From contig NC_135785.1 in assembly GCF_051106095.1 (NCBI RefSeq), positions 184,371,045-184,435,044 of the forward strand: DNA of 64,000 nt. Reading direction: 5' to 3'. Under the pieces are notes generated by a model. The model worked only from the letters and a program-made list of their open reading frames with translations, ran no database searches and had not been told where the DNA came from. This document shows, one piece after another, positions 11,584-25,000 of this stretch (position 1 is the first letter of the stretch; each line of letters starts with the position of its first letter). Source of the stretch: Pogona vitticeps. Lineage: Eukaryota > Chordata > Lepidosauria > Squamata > Agamidae. A program made the position numbers and the translations under genes.

Positions 11584-11650
<67 letters not shown>
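11000..11650 (+). mobile_element. L2 LINE 3' end nested in BovB
   Basis: Plus-strand, 5'-truncated L2 copy. The frame covers HISPTLAALHWLPVHFRVDFK and ends NRAFSVVAPRLWNTLPTEIR...FKSQLKTWLFKQAF (about 11010-11385). A 3' UTR with the 'gagccgcccagagtagac' signature and a (AAAT)n tail to about 11650 follow. Immediately beyond, BovB resumes at 'ttggagcattc', the sequence that follows 'gtag' in BovB copy 2, so the insertion point is clear. The L2 insertion must be younger than the BovB copy. Confidence 0.85.

Positions 11651-11651
<1 letters not shown>
11578..11651 (+). repeat. (AAAT)n tail microsatellite
   Basis: About 18 AAAT units forming the 3' tail of the nested L2 copy. On the other strand it gives artificial IYLFIYLF frames. 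Confidence 0.95.
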
Positions 11652-13726
11652 AGTTGGAGCATTCTTTGGCACTGTCTTTCTTTGGGATTGGGATGTAGAC
11701 TGATCTTTTCCAATCCTCTGGCCACTGTTGAGTTTTCCAAACTTGCTGGCATATTGAACCTTAACAGCATCATCTTTTAAGATTTTAAATAGTTCAGCTG
11801 GAATGTCATCACCTCCACTGGCCTTGTTGTTAGCCAGGCTTTCTAAGGCCCACTTGACTTCGCTCTCCAGGATGTCTGGCTCAAGGTCAGCAACTACATT
11901 GTCTGGGTTGTCCTGGACATCCAGATCTTTCTGGTATAATTCCTCTGTGTATTCTTGCCACCTCTTCTTGATGTCTTCTGCTTCTGTGAGGTCCCTCCCA
12001 TTTTTGTCCTTTATCATGTCCATCTTTGCACAAAAGGTTCCTTTAATATCTCCAATTTTCTTAAACAGATCTCTGGTTTTTCCCCTTCCTTTTATTTTCC
12101 TCTATTTCCTTGCACTGTTTATTTAAGAAGGCCCTCTTGTCTCTCCTTGCAATTCTTTGGAAGTCCACATTCAATTTTCTGTAACTTTCCCTATCTCCCT
12201 TGCATTTTGTTTCCCTTCTCTTCTCTGCTATTTGTAAGGCCTCTTTGGACAGCCACTTTGCTTTCTTGCATTTCCTTTTCTTTGGGATGGTTTTTGTTGC
12301 TGCCTCCTGTACAATGTTAGGAGCCTCCATCCATACTTCTTCAGGCATTCTGTCCACCAAATCTAGGTCCTTAAATCTGTTCTTCACTTCCACTATGTAT
12401 TCATAAGGGATTTGGTTTAGATTATAACTGACTAACCCAGTGGTTTTTCCTACTTTCTTCAGTTTAAACTTGAATTTTGTTATAAGAAGCTGATGATCAG
12501 AGCCACAATCAGTACCAAGTCTTGTTTTTCTGACTGTATAGAGCGTCCATCTTTGGCTGCAGATAATATAATCAATCTGATTTCAGTATTGCCCATCTGG
12601 TGATGTCCATGCATAGAGTCGCCTCTTGTGCTATTGGAAAAGAGTGTTTGTGACGACCAGCTTGTTCTCTTGACAAAACTCTATTAGCCTTTGCCCTGCT
12701 TCGTTTTGAACTCCAAGGCCAAACTTACCTGTTGTTCCTTTTACCTCTTGACTCCCTACTTTAGCATTCAAATCCCCTATAATGAGAAGAACATTTTTCT
12801 TTGGTGTTAGTTCTAGAAGGTGTTGTAAGTCTTCATAGAATTGATCAATTTCAGCATTGGTGGTTGGTGCATAAACGTGGATGACTGTGATGTTGAAAGG
12901 TCTGCCCTGGATTCATATTGAAATCATTCTATCATTTTTGAGATTGTATCCCAGTACGGCTTTTTCCACTCTTTTGTTGACTATGAGAGCTACTCCATTT
13001 CTTCTACAGGATTCTTGCCCACAATAGTAGATATGATAATCGTCTGGATTGAATTCACCCATTCCCATCCATTTTAGTTCACTGACACCCAGGATGTCAA
13101 TGTTTGTTCTTGCCATTTCCTGTTTGACTACATCCAGCTTACCAAGGTTCATAGATCTTACATTCCAGGTTCCTATGCTGTCTTTTTCTTTGCAGTGTCG
13201 GACTTTCCTTTCACATGTCCACAGCTGAGCATCCTTTCGGCTTTGGCCCAAGCACTTCATTAGCTCTGGAGCTACTTGTCTTTGTCCTCCGCTCTTCCTC
13301 AGTAGCATGTTGGACGCCTTCCAACCTGAGGGGCTCACCTTCCAGTGTCATATCTTTTAGCCTTTTGGAGTCCATGGAGTTTTCTTGGCAAAGAGTGGCT
13401 TGCCAGTTCCTGCTCCAGGTGGATCGTGTTTAGTCAGAACTCTCCACTATGACCTGTCTGTCTTGGATGTCCCTGCATGGCATAGCCCATAGCTTCTATG
13501 AGTTACTCAAGCCCCTTCGCCACGACAAGGCAGCAATCCATGAAGGAGATTTAATAGAATACATATTGCTTAATAATTGATGTGTTTATTTTCCTATATA
13601 CATCTTAAATATGTCACATCATGATAAATCCAAATAATAAAACAAAGATAGACAGTAGATCCATTTTTTTCAGTGCTGAACATAGTAGGGAGCCAAACTT
13701 TTAAAGGTCTGAAAATATCTCCCTAA

Positions 13727-13866
13727 AGCAGAGGTGGACAAAGGGTGATTTTCAAGATGCTGTTAGTCTGCAACTCCAAGCACTGCATACAATTAACTAT
13801 GCTTGCTGGGGCAGGTGGGCATTGCAGTCCAAAGACATGAAGAGCACTGTACTTTGCCACCCCTGC
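13727..13866. mobile_element. hAT-like MITE remnant
   Basis: Short element with imperfect terminal inverted repeats: left 'cagaggtggacaaagggtg', right complement of 'actttgccacccctgcctt'. The interior contains 'ctgcaactccaagc', as in common reptile hAT MITEs. A target-site duplication is not clear. Confidence 0.4.
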
Positions 13867-13960
13867 CTTAAAGAACTATACCCAGTAATACCTATGGATT
13901 GAGAATTCAGAAGGCTTTTGTTTGTTTGTTTGTTTTTGGGTTGGTTTTGTTTAACTTAGT

Positions 13961-13966
13961 TTTATT
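13961..13966 (-). terminator. VEGFD: Candidate VEGFD polyadenylation signal
   Basis: AATAAA on the minus strand, about 300 bases after the VEGFD stop codon. The intervening 13967-14263 would be the 3' UTR. A second AATAAA on the same strand lies at 13585-13590. The choice between them cannot be made from sequence alone. Confidence 0.4.
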
Positions 13967-14263
13967 GCATTTCCAAGGTGCAAGATAATAGTCACAACAG
14001 TTTCTTGTCCATACAATAGCACTGGATTTCGGTTCTATTCAGTAGCCCTATATAGAGCAAGGATGATTTGCTGTAGCCCAGGTATAAGACTGGATAACAA
14101 TGGCCATGAGATCCACACATCATCTTCTGAATGAACACAGTCTGAATTTTATGGTTCTGCCAGTCAAATTAGTCATATCCATGATTACTGTAGTCTAACA
14201 TTCGGTGACGGAGATCTACTTTGCAAAGCAGTGTGGAGTCTGATACAGGAGATAAAATCTCAG

Positions 14264-14390
14264 TTAAGGATGTTCTTTGCTTTGGGACCCGTAAGGACTC
14301 TTTCCTCCTCTCAGACAACGGCAGTGCCTTGAACACCCTGGCCGAGCCGTTGGGCACATTCGGGACTGGAATGGACATTTATCTTCACAG
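14264..14390 (-). CDS. VEGFD: VEGFD terminal coding exon 7
   Basis: Completes Ser310, encodes 311-351 and ends in TAA at 14264-14266. The acceptor is TTTAAACAG. It encodes CEDKCPFQSRMCPTA, RPGCSRHCRCLRGGK and the tail SKEHP, matching human CEDRCPFHTRPCA and SRKNP. The total of six junctions gives one open frame with no internal stop. Confidence 0.96.
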
Positions 14391-15888
14391 CTGTTTAAAG
14401 ACAGGAAAACAGAGAAGACAGTATGGTAAATATGCAGTGTGACTTGAAAGGTGTGAAATAGAATAGAATAGAACATGAGTATTGTAATTGCTTGGGAAGA
14501 TCATAATGATTACTTGTTATTCTGTAAATGCTAATTATTGTTTTATTGCACTTGGGTGACAGGTGCACATTTTGCTTTTATAAATAGCTCAGTGTTTATG
14601 TTTACACTGGAGCCACTTTTCCCTCACAGACTAGCCAAATCTCACAAAATAAGGCCTGTCTCTGCTGGTCAGATTGCAAATATAGTTTAGGTCTATAATA
14701 CAAAGTATAGGAAACTATTTCCTCCTATAGGAAGCTGCTTGTTCATTAAGATCTGGGAGAGGTTCTTCTCCATATGGATTTACTGATGTTAACACATCCA
14801 GGTCAGGTATAGGAGGGAACCTTCTCTGTGGACATGTCTAATGTATGGATTACCTCATGTGGGAAAATGAATTTGGCCCCTAACTACTAACTTTCTTTGA
14901 TTTGGCTAAGATGTTTCCCTTATGACAATTATTTAGCCTGCCAGATCAAAGATTCTGTTTATTAATTACATTTCTACCCAGCTATTTTCCCAATGAAATC
15001 AAGGTGTTATATGAAGCAGTCTTCCTCATCCCTTAATTTTCAAAACAACCCTTTGAGATCTATCAGGTGGTCAGTACGGCTGGCTCGAGGCCAACTACTG
15101 TGTTCCATGACTCAGTTTGGGCCATCCAGCTACCTCACTACACCACCCATTCTGCATCTTATTAAAGAAGAGACAGGAAACCTTTGGTTCTCCAAATTTG
15201 GGAGGGGGACATAGCTCCCCCAGTCTCTTACAATTGACTGTGCTGGGTAACACTCATGAAAGTTGCAAGCCATAAACACCCGGAAGGCCAAATATTCTTC
15301 ACTCCTGATTTGAAGGCTTTTAAAATCTCTTCTGTTTTTTTTTATCCAACGGATAAGATTTAAATGACACCTCAAGGGGAATATGTAGCTTACATTTTAT
15401 TGGCTTGATCCAAACTCTTAAGTTACCTGCATTTGGTCACTGGACGCAATTATTATTTGTTTATGAAATATGTTTATGGATTACTTTTCGACATACCATG
15501 GCTTCCGAAACAATGATAAAATAGATTAATTTTTTTAAAAAAAAATTAAAACAATTTTGAAAGCCAAAGATTTAACAGAATAATGCAGCTTTGACTGTTC
15601 ATCAGAAGTTCACCAAGGATGGAGACAGTCTAAAGGCTCTTCAGAAATACCACTACAGAGAAAGCCCTGTCTTGTAAACTCAGTCACACAGTCTTTCAAG
15701 CTGGTGAGACACTGAACAGGGCTTCCTGATGAAATCAATGGAATGTAAGTACAACTAAATTAGTCTGGATCAACTCCTTCACCTTTATTTAAATGAATCT
15801 GCCAGAAACTTCATAATAAAACAAAACAATATATCATATCATATGTTAGCCGCCTAGAGTGGTCTTAACCGACCAGATAGGCGGGATA

Positions 15889-15944
<56 letters not shown>

Positions 15945-15981
15945 ATGCATGCATACATACATACATACATACATACATACA

Positions 15982-16014
<33 letters not shown>

Positions 16015-19000
16015 CATATTAGACCTGATTTTAGCCAAAAGGCCAAGAAGAGATTCAAGAAAACTTCTGATATGCCAGAATTTTTTTAAGTTAACTCACT
16101 GGAATATCTTTTCATCTGGCACTTGTCCTGCTGTTCTTTTTTCCCTTTTCAAACTATGGTTTTCTGTGTAGTCTCCAATTCCTTTTTGTACATGTTCAAG
16201 GACATTTCATTTTTGTTTGTACCGATCCAATCAGCTTGTTTTGAGACAATTTATAAACATGTATACAGTGTGTGGCGATCACCCTGCTTTGGCTCATGTA
16301 GTACTGTATGTTATTTGCATATAACCAATGAGAGCTGTTGGGAGGCGGAGCCAGAGAAACCAGAAAGGAGGGGTGAGTCAGAGAGAAGTTAATTCAGTCA
16401 GTTTTAGCCAGGGAGGAGTGTCTGATGTGAAAGTTCAGTCAGTGGAAGTCAGAGAGGATTGTCTGACATGAGAATTCAGCTAGAGTCAGAGATGAGAGTC
16501 TGAAGTAAAAGTTAGGCTGTGGTAGTTAGAGAGTGTGGCAGAGTTAGGAGTTAAGAGTGTGGAGCTTATAGAGAGTTAAGAGTGAAACAAGTTATTATTA
16601 ATCTAATGAATACTTTAAACTCTGTGAAGAACCTGCTTAAGCAAACTCTATCTAATAAACCTGTTTTGTTCAACTTCACACTCAGCTTGGACCTCAATCT
16701 TTCTAATTAAAGGGTGTTGACAGAGGTCAACTGGTGGCAACGAAAAGGAAGGAACGTGTTGTGGGCCTCAGGCTAGTGAAATAATCTGGGGACATGTAGG
16801 GGCGCATCACACAGTGCTTTGAAGGAAAAAAATAATTCCTGCACTACCAATGTCAAACTTCCCCCAGCCATTATGTGTACATGGAAGGCATGTACAGAAG
16901 ATACAGAGGCATAGACTGAAGTGGAGTTGGCAGACTTTCTTCTTGCAAGCTCTGTGTTTTTGTTTTTTAACTGGAACTTTGAGATCCATTGGCCAGAATC
17001 CAGGGCAAAGACATTCACTTACACCTGAATAAAATATATTTCTCTGCACTAGTGGTTCCCAACCTTGGGTAACCCAGGTATTTTTGGACTGCAACTCCCA
17101 GAAACCCTGGTGAAGGCTTCTGAGATTTGTAATCTAAGAACACATGGATTACCTAAAGTTGGGAACCACTTCTTTATACTATTCCTTTAGCCATCTACAT
17201 GCTTTCAGGCATAGTGCATGAATAAAAATCACAGGATTAAAGAATTTTTAACTCAAAAATTTATTTAAAATATCAGAACTGAACAGCATCCACTGTTCTG
17301 CATAAAACCCCACTCCTGATTATCTCAGGCTGTTTCAACCCCAAGGCTCTTGTTTAAGTATTCATTTATGTTTAAAATGCTGTTATAAGTCATCGTTGTA
17401 AATTCTACAACAGCCCCCTTCAACCTGGTGTCCTCTACAATGGGACTGCAAAATTATAATTATAATCCCCATCATCCTGAGTTAGCATAACTGCTGTAGC
17501 CTCCAACCAGAAGATGACCGTCACCATGTTATGAAAGGCTGGTCTTCTACAAAGAAAGCAGACAAGGTCAAACTCCGATGCAAATAAATGCTTACCTGCA
17601 CGTTTCTGCATTAAATGTCTTATGTTTCTGAAAACAGCTTTCTTGGCTTTCTGTGCACAAGTAACAGCTGCAGTTCTCTTTATTCTGAAACAAACTGCCG
17701 GCACACGTCCACTTACAGACGCACTCACAGTTTTCTTCATCAAAGTCCATATTTGGTGGACACAGAGCAAGTTCAGCAAGCGGAGAGAATCCTGAGACAA
17801 AAGACATATGTTTTGTAGGAGGCAGGAAGAGAGACAGAGATTTATTAGCCACCCCCATAAAGTCCTTCTTTAAATGTTGGCAGCACATAACTTTGCTAAA
17901 GCTCATGGGAATGAGTCCCATATATACCCTTTTCCTCTGAAAATAAGACCTAACCTGAAGATAAGCCCTAGTATGATTTTTCAGGATGCTTGTAATATAA
18001 GCCCTACCCCCAAAAATAAGCCCTAGTTAAGGGAAACCCCGCCCTCCACCAGGGACTCATTGTGCAGCAACCAGAAGATGATGTGATTATATTTGAATAA
18101 ATTTAGATTGTTGTAGATGAAAAAAATAAAACATCCCCTGAAAATAAAAATTAATATAAGACCCTGTCTTATTTTCGGGGAAACACGGTATATATATAAC
18201 AAATAAACAAGTAAACAAACAAATAAATAAAACAATTAAAAAATAAATAGTAATGGGGGTATATTTCCAAGGCAGTAGTCTGCAGATTTTTAACAAGTCT
18301 TGTATTTAACTGATAAAATGTATGTTCTATCCATGGGTCGATTGCTAAAATAAGAACAGTAATATTGGCCAAAATCATCTTCTATAGTTATGGCAGTGGG
18401 ATGAAAATGGTTAACTCACAGAAGCAAATTTCTGCTCATTAAGAAATCCCTGCTTGCATTTCAAATCTCCCTCCCCCATATTATATTAAAAACCAATCAA
18501 AAACACATTGACTAAAATCATGTTGTGCAGTTATGCAAATAGTCTAATGTTTAGATGTGAATTGCTTAAAGCTGAGAAATCTCCTTAGGCATCATCTGTT
18601 GCATGCCAAGTAGCACATCTTAATATAAAACAGATAAAAGAGATTTCTTAATTTTTGGCAACTCAGTACCATTCACAGAGTAACACCAAGGAAGGGAAAA
18701 TCCCAGATGTTAGCTCCTTTTTCCATCAGTTAACCACTTCTCACCTAGTTGTCAGGGCGGTTTTACAAGTGTAAAGGGTTTTAAGAACAAGAAAGAACCC
18801 TGTAGACCATCTTGACTGCTGCCATTGGTGTTGTCAACATCCAGGCTGCCCTTTGCTGTGTGTTTTGCTATGTGTTAGATACAACCTACAAAGCCCTAAA
18901 CGGCTTGGGCTCAAAGTGTCTCAAAGACCACATCTCCTTTGAGGAGCCTGCTTTAGTGTTAAGATCATCAGGAGAGGCTTTTCTCTTGGTCTGCCACCGT

Positions 19001-22000
19001 CAAAAGTACATTTGGTGGGGACATGGGAGAGGGCTTTCCGTCTTGCTTCTCCCAGACTCTGGAACTCCCTCTCACAGGAGGCTAGACTGGCCCCATCTTT
19101 GCTGTCCTTCCACAAGAAGGCAAAGACCTTCCGCTTCAGGCCAACTTTCCCTGAGTGACTGGCTGACTTAATACACTTTTTAAATGAACTGTTGTACCTT
19201 CCTGCTTTGAATGTGCTTTGCTGTTGCTTATGTTTTTTAGTATGGTACACTCACTGTTGTCAGCTTTTTATTTTCTTTTAATGATGTAAGCTGCCCTGGG
19301 TCCTTTTAAGAGAAAGGTGGGGTAATTTTTAAAAATAAACAAACAAACAGTTAAGCATACTAATAATTGACAAATAACCAAACATAATAAATAAAAAACA
19401 AGGAGCATAATATCCTCTGCTGAATGGAGACAATTGCATTAAAATTGACCCCAAATTGATGTTCTAACCACCTAAATCTAAATAATACAGCAAACACTGA
19501 AGCAAGTGCTTCAGGGTTTTCATGCATAAGACCCTTAAAAGCTGTCCTGAAGAGTTCAGTTTTTTGCATCTTTCTGAAAGTAAGAAGGGATGCTGCTTGG
19601 CTGATTGCCAGCGGTAGCTTCTTCCACAAGAAGGGGGTTAGAGCATAAAATGCCTGGTTTCTAGTTGTAGATTCTCTACTCCCTTGGCTTGACACTTTGA
19701 ATAACATCTGTTGTGAGGGGCAGAGGGGATGGGTAAATTGCTCCAGGCAGAGACCTTGCATTAGCTATTGAGTTCCCATCATGTGTAATTTGACCTTGGG
19801 ATGCTGTTGTTCACAGAGAGGTCCCAGCTGCTACCACCAGCTCCAGCTTCTGAGGGAATCTGAATGTTGAATTTTATTGTGCAAAATACTGATGAGCATT
19901 TGGAGCACTGTTAGTTGTAACATAACACTTCTTGATTGGCTGCCTGAGTTGTGTGGAGGGGGAGGTAAATGAATTGTTGTACTTCAATGCTTTGAATGTG
20001 TTTTGATGTTGCTTATGTGTTTCTATGGTATTTGTTTGATCCTTTGTAGTATTTGTATACTCACTGTGGTTAGCTTTTTATGTTGTCTTTTAATAAGGTA
20101 AGCTGCTTTGGATCCTTTTAAGGAGAAAGGCAGGGTAAAAATATTTCAAATAAATAAATAAAACATGGTATCCCTTTTCCTGCTGCCAATGTGGGCATGT
20201 TATTGTGCTGCAATAACAGGCCATTTTCTGGTGTTTTGAATCATGGATATGTCACATTAATAAAATGGAGGTTTTTTGAGGAATTGAACAGCAACTGTAA
20301 AAATCATTTAAAACATCCTTCTTGATAAACCTGCATGATGATTCTAAATCTTTGAATATTCTTAGTTTGTGAATAAATTTCTCTAAGAGATCCACTGACT
20401 GTGTCATATCAAACCGATTCAAAAGACAGTAGCCAGATTATCCAGATTTTGTCAGCACTGAGTAAATTCTAATGTGACCACGGCCATTTAGGAGAAGATC
20501 AGATCATAATGAAGACTTGAGGACTGCTCTGGGAAAATAGCCACAGATGCAAAAGATCTCCCTCACTTTTAAAAATTCTGCCCTGTAATGCCATTAATTA
20601 TCTCTAGAAAATTGGTGCAAAATCTGAAGATTTTTGGGCATTCAGGCCACATACGATAGAGAGATTTTCTGTCTTCACACCCCCTCCAACACCTTGGAAG
20701 AACTGATGGATATAAACAGTGCATAGGGTTAAAGTTAGGTGCCACACTTTGTATATGGTTCCCACATAAATCCTTAATTTGCTTTAAAAGGGGTGTGGGA
20801 TTCCAGATTGTGTCCCATTCTCCTGTTGGGATCTTTATTAATTAATTAATTAATTAATTAAATGTATACCCCGCCCCTCTAGACCATGTCTACTCGGGGC
20901 AGCTTACAACATAAAATAAATCAATATAAAAATATATAATCATATAAATACAATTGTAATATTAAGACAATTAATTGAAGAAAGGAGTGCCAAGATGGGA
21001 TAGAATAAGAAAAGAAGAGAGAGAGAGAGAAAAAAGGCTTAGCTGACCGGAGGGAAGGCCTGCTTAAATAGCCAAGTTTTTAACTGGCTTTTAAAAACAC
21101 CCAACGAGGGTGCCAGCCGAATTTCTGTCGGAAGGGCATTCCACAGCCGAGGAGCCACCGCCGAGAAGGCCCGGTTTCTAGTTTTTTCCTTCCGGGCCTC
21201 CCTCGGCGTCAGTCCCCTCAGCCGCCCCTGCTGGCGATGACGGGTGATTCGGGTAGATCTGGGTGGAAGAAGACGATCTGCCAAATATTGAGGTCCCAAA
21301 CCGTTTAGGGCTTTATAAGTGATCATTAGCACTTTGAAGTCGACGTGGAAACTGATGGGCAACCAGTGCAAAGCAGCCAGGGTGGGGGAGATGTGTTGGT
21401 GTTTTCTCACCCCACTAAGGACCCTGGCTGCCGCATTCTAGACCATCTGAAGTTTCCATGTCAGCCTTGAAGGCAGCCCCACGTAGAGTGATACTCAAAT
21501 CAGCTTCCCATGCCAGGATGTTTCAAGATATAATCATCCAATCAACCATGCATAACTTGGATTCCTCAGTATGCACTGGCTGTGTGGCTTGGCATATATC
21601 CGGGAACTGAATCAGAGGCTCACTAGTCCGTGTTAAATGGCTGCTGTTAGCTACACTGTCCACTTTCTGCTGGATTAACAATGCAAGAGTTTTTGGACCT
21701 TTTCACTGGAAGTCATCAGCTGAGAGGGGGAGGGGTGACGGCCAACCAAATGGAACTGGGTGTTTGTTTGCTTTTCCCTAAGTGATCACCTTTAGCTAGT
21801 TGCCCACTTCCTTTTAGACTGCTTCCCCCCTCCCCCGTCTTTAAGGAAATGGTTTAGATTCTTTGTTCTTTTTTGTCTGTAATGGAGGGCCAGTCAGAAA
21901 GGTACCTCTTTCTTAGCCTTCAGCATATGTACATAGAAATCAGAAACCCTTGGGAAAACCTGTGTGGGTTTATTATTGTTTTCTAAAGCAAGAATTGCAA

Positions 22001-25000
22001 GGCAGCGGTCAATCCTCTTCTTGGCATTTTATAACTGGCAGGCTGCTCAGCGATTATCAATGTAGCACATACCTTCCCTTCTGACAGGATGATTTTCATC
22101 TATCACACATTCACATTTATGGCCATCCCATATCCAGCCTTCATGACACGGCTTGTTTATCTGAGGGCAGCTAGAAGAAGACAAAAGGCAAAGGTAATAA
22201 CTTGAAAAGCACACAGTGAGAAAGTAAGTTCAATGTAAAGGTAAACATGGCTCCTAAGAGTCAGCTTATTTTCTTCTGCTGCTCAAAAGACAAACCAGTG
22301 GCAGTTTTGCACATTGGTTATCAACAGACCTGTTGCCAAGAGGGCATATTGGCTTGGGACTATATTGTAATTCATGCACATAACATATGCCAATCCAACA
22401 CACTGGTGTGAATTCCTTGTACATATGGTTTGCTGCATAAGATCACGCTCCATGTCTTATAGAAGCCTATGCAGAGGGGCAGAAAAACCTAGGATTTTGA
22501 AAGCAGTAATGGAGTGGAGTCGAGTGTCACACACAGGGCATGATAAGCTCCAACAAATGTAATTTGGAATGGGTGATATAAAGACATGAAAAGCCCAGGT
22601 GCATATGACAGTCCTACACTGTCTCTAGCTTCAGTAGGATCCCCATCCAGACTTCCTGCAGAAAGGTAATATCACATTTCACCCCCTTAAAGCTATATGT
22701 ACATATATGTCGTACAAACTGCTATAGCTTTTAATAAAATGCAGTGCTCCTTCAAGTCAAGGCCAGGGTCCTCTGCTTGCATTTAGCTAAAAAAAGAGAA
22801 ACAACTGCAAATTGTCACATGTTGCTGTGACCTCCCTCAACAAAATGGGCATAACACTGGGTTAATTTGCAGGCCTGTTTATAATCCAGACTCTGTTGGA
22901 GTTTTTACAGCCTCCCATGCTGCCTGGAGAACTCTGTGTGACTGACTGGAAGAGACCTTTCTGGGTGGAGTGACTCTCAGTCTCTCCAGCACTAGCCAAT
23001 AGTTCCCTCCTGCCTCTGAATTCAAAGAGCATTTTTAATGGGCGTTTAACCCATTATCTGCATTGTCAGATTAATCTTTTGGAAAATGTTCAGAAAATAA
23101 GATTTAAAAACCACAAATCAGAAACCCTTGCCTTTTATGCAACCTTTCATTTCTCACTAGACATATTATGACCTGATCATTTGTTTTGTGCTCCCGAGTT
23201 GATTCCGATTCACGGCGTGTGAGATGTTTCTGGAGTAGTTTTTCTAATGCCCACCTGCCAGTGAATTTTCATATATAAGCAGGGATTTGAACTTGAGTTC
23301 TAGTCCAACATACTATCCACGGTACTAAACTGGCTCTGCCTGATCATAGCTGCACCAAAATACCGGGTTTCTCAATGGCTTTTCACTGATCTCCACCATG
23401 AAAGACAAATGAAGTAGAATATCACTTCTCTAGATAGCAGCTTCATTAACCATTACAGAATTGTGATTTATGACGTTGGCCCCAAACAGTGAAAGATGAG
23501 AGTGGGCTAGTTTCCCACAAAAGTAATGGGCAAATAAGTATTCTGCCCATGCTGCCTCATGTCTTTATGGCTAAAGGCTGTTTTTTTTTTTAGAAAAACA
23601 AAGATGGGAAGTGATATGTCATTCATTGCTTAGACTGCCCACAGTTCTGGATAATGGTTCAGAGAGTTTGCTGGAAAAGTTCTGTAATGTGCTAAGACAG
23701 AAGCATCCCTACCCCTCCTTTAACAAGAATCCTCATCAAAGGAACGATTCAGGGAACTACATTTGCTAAGTCATCAAAAGGAGGCCTCCAACCACATTCC
23801 GATTGCCTGCTGTTTTTTAATTTGCCACAGCTGCCTCTTGTCAATTTCAGATTTTTTAAAAAACAAATCATAAATATTAAAGATGCCATGCTAATGAAAA
23901 ACTGCTGCTAGAAGAGGAACTGTCCTTAAATTATGTAACATTTCAAAGTGTTTTTCCAAGGAGTCGTTGACCTTTCTTTACGATATTGAAAAATGCCATT
24001 TCCCCCCATGCATTAAGAAGCAATTAACCTTTAAATGAAGTGTACAATTGACTAACAGTCCCAGAAAATCGTTATGATAAATTCTTTATATTTTTTTTAG
24101 AAAAAAAAATATAGGGATATGAAGAGAGAGAATAAGAGATAGTCGATCTTACCGATCCTCCTCTGGATACTGGACAGATCTTCGAATGACAGTATAGGGT
24201 TGGCGCTGAATGTTGGTCAAACACTTACAACTTGTGTGGTTTGCAATTTTGACTTGAATGGGGTCTGGCACATTTGTTAAAGGTACTGAAATCTCAAACA
24301 GCTGCAAAGTTGAAATATAATATGAATTTTTCATCATTAGAACTATAAGGAAATTCATTATTACTGAGTTCCTCACAAGCTTTTGTGAGGGAGAATTGCT
24401 AATTGCTTTTAATGTTACAAATTTCAGGTTGTTACGAATTTTGAGGACATTCAAATCACCCTTAAGGGCCTATGATAGACATTCATTGCAAATAGGTCAC
24501 AGCTACCTGGTATGGGCCCACCACAGGTTCGAATATCACTATCTCAATTATTTGATAATATGTCCCTACACCTACATATACTTCATGGCCACTGGTCCCA
24601 TCGTCGTTTAGTCATCTCCGACTCTTCGTGACCCCATGGACCAGAGCACACCAGGCCCTCCTATCTTCCGCTGCCTCCCGTAGTTGTGTCAAATTCATGT
24701 TGGTTGCTTCGCAGACACTGTCCAGCCATCTCATTCTCTGTCGTCCCCTTCTCCTCTTGCCCTCACACTTTCCTAACATCAAGGTCTTTTCCAAGAGATG
24801 GCCAAAGTATTGGAGCCTCAGCTTCAGGATCTGTCATTCCAGTGAACACTCAGGGTTGATTTCCTTCAGAATTGATGTATTTGTTCTCCTTGCAGTCCAG
24901 GGAACTCCCAAGAGCTATCTCCAGCACCACAATTCAAAAGCACCAATTCTTCGGCGGTCAGCCTTCTTTATGGTCCAGCTCTCACTTCCATACATCACGA

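Larger units (their letters stand above)
9882..13550 (-). mobile_element. BovB (RTE-clade) LINE, copy 1, 3' truncated and interrupted
   Basis: Minus-strand BovB reading from 13550 to 9882. Near its 5' end it carries the endonuclease start (IGTWNVRSMNLGKLDVV, about 13130-13190) and ILGVSELKWMGMGE. Further on are the linker (GRDLTEAEDIKKRWQEYTEEL, about 11950-12010) and part of the reverse transcriptase (PEVQAGFRRGRGTRDQ and YAKAFDCVDH, about 9960-10110). It stops inside the RT. Two later insertions split it: 10128-10938 (with a SINE tail) and 11000-11650 (an L2 copy). BovB is well known from squamates and ruminants and is linked to horizontal transfer. The many stops show that it is inactive. 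Confidence 0.9.
14391..17595 (-). other. VEGFD: VEGFD intron 6
   Basis: 3.2 kb. It contains an L2-type tail with compound microsatellite (15848-16013), an LTR-like fossil (16270-16737) and a short hAT MITE (17051-17170). The remainder (14391-15847) shows no gene or recognisable repeat. Confidence 0.85.
17792..22072 (-). other. VEGFD: VEGFD intron 5
   Basis: 4.3 kb, largely repeats: a TA-flanked MITE (17926-18190), the second copy of the L2 composite (18888-19924), another L2 tail (19930-20165) and an L2 3' end in minus orientation (20836-21493). No other gene was seen. Confidence 0.85.
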
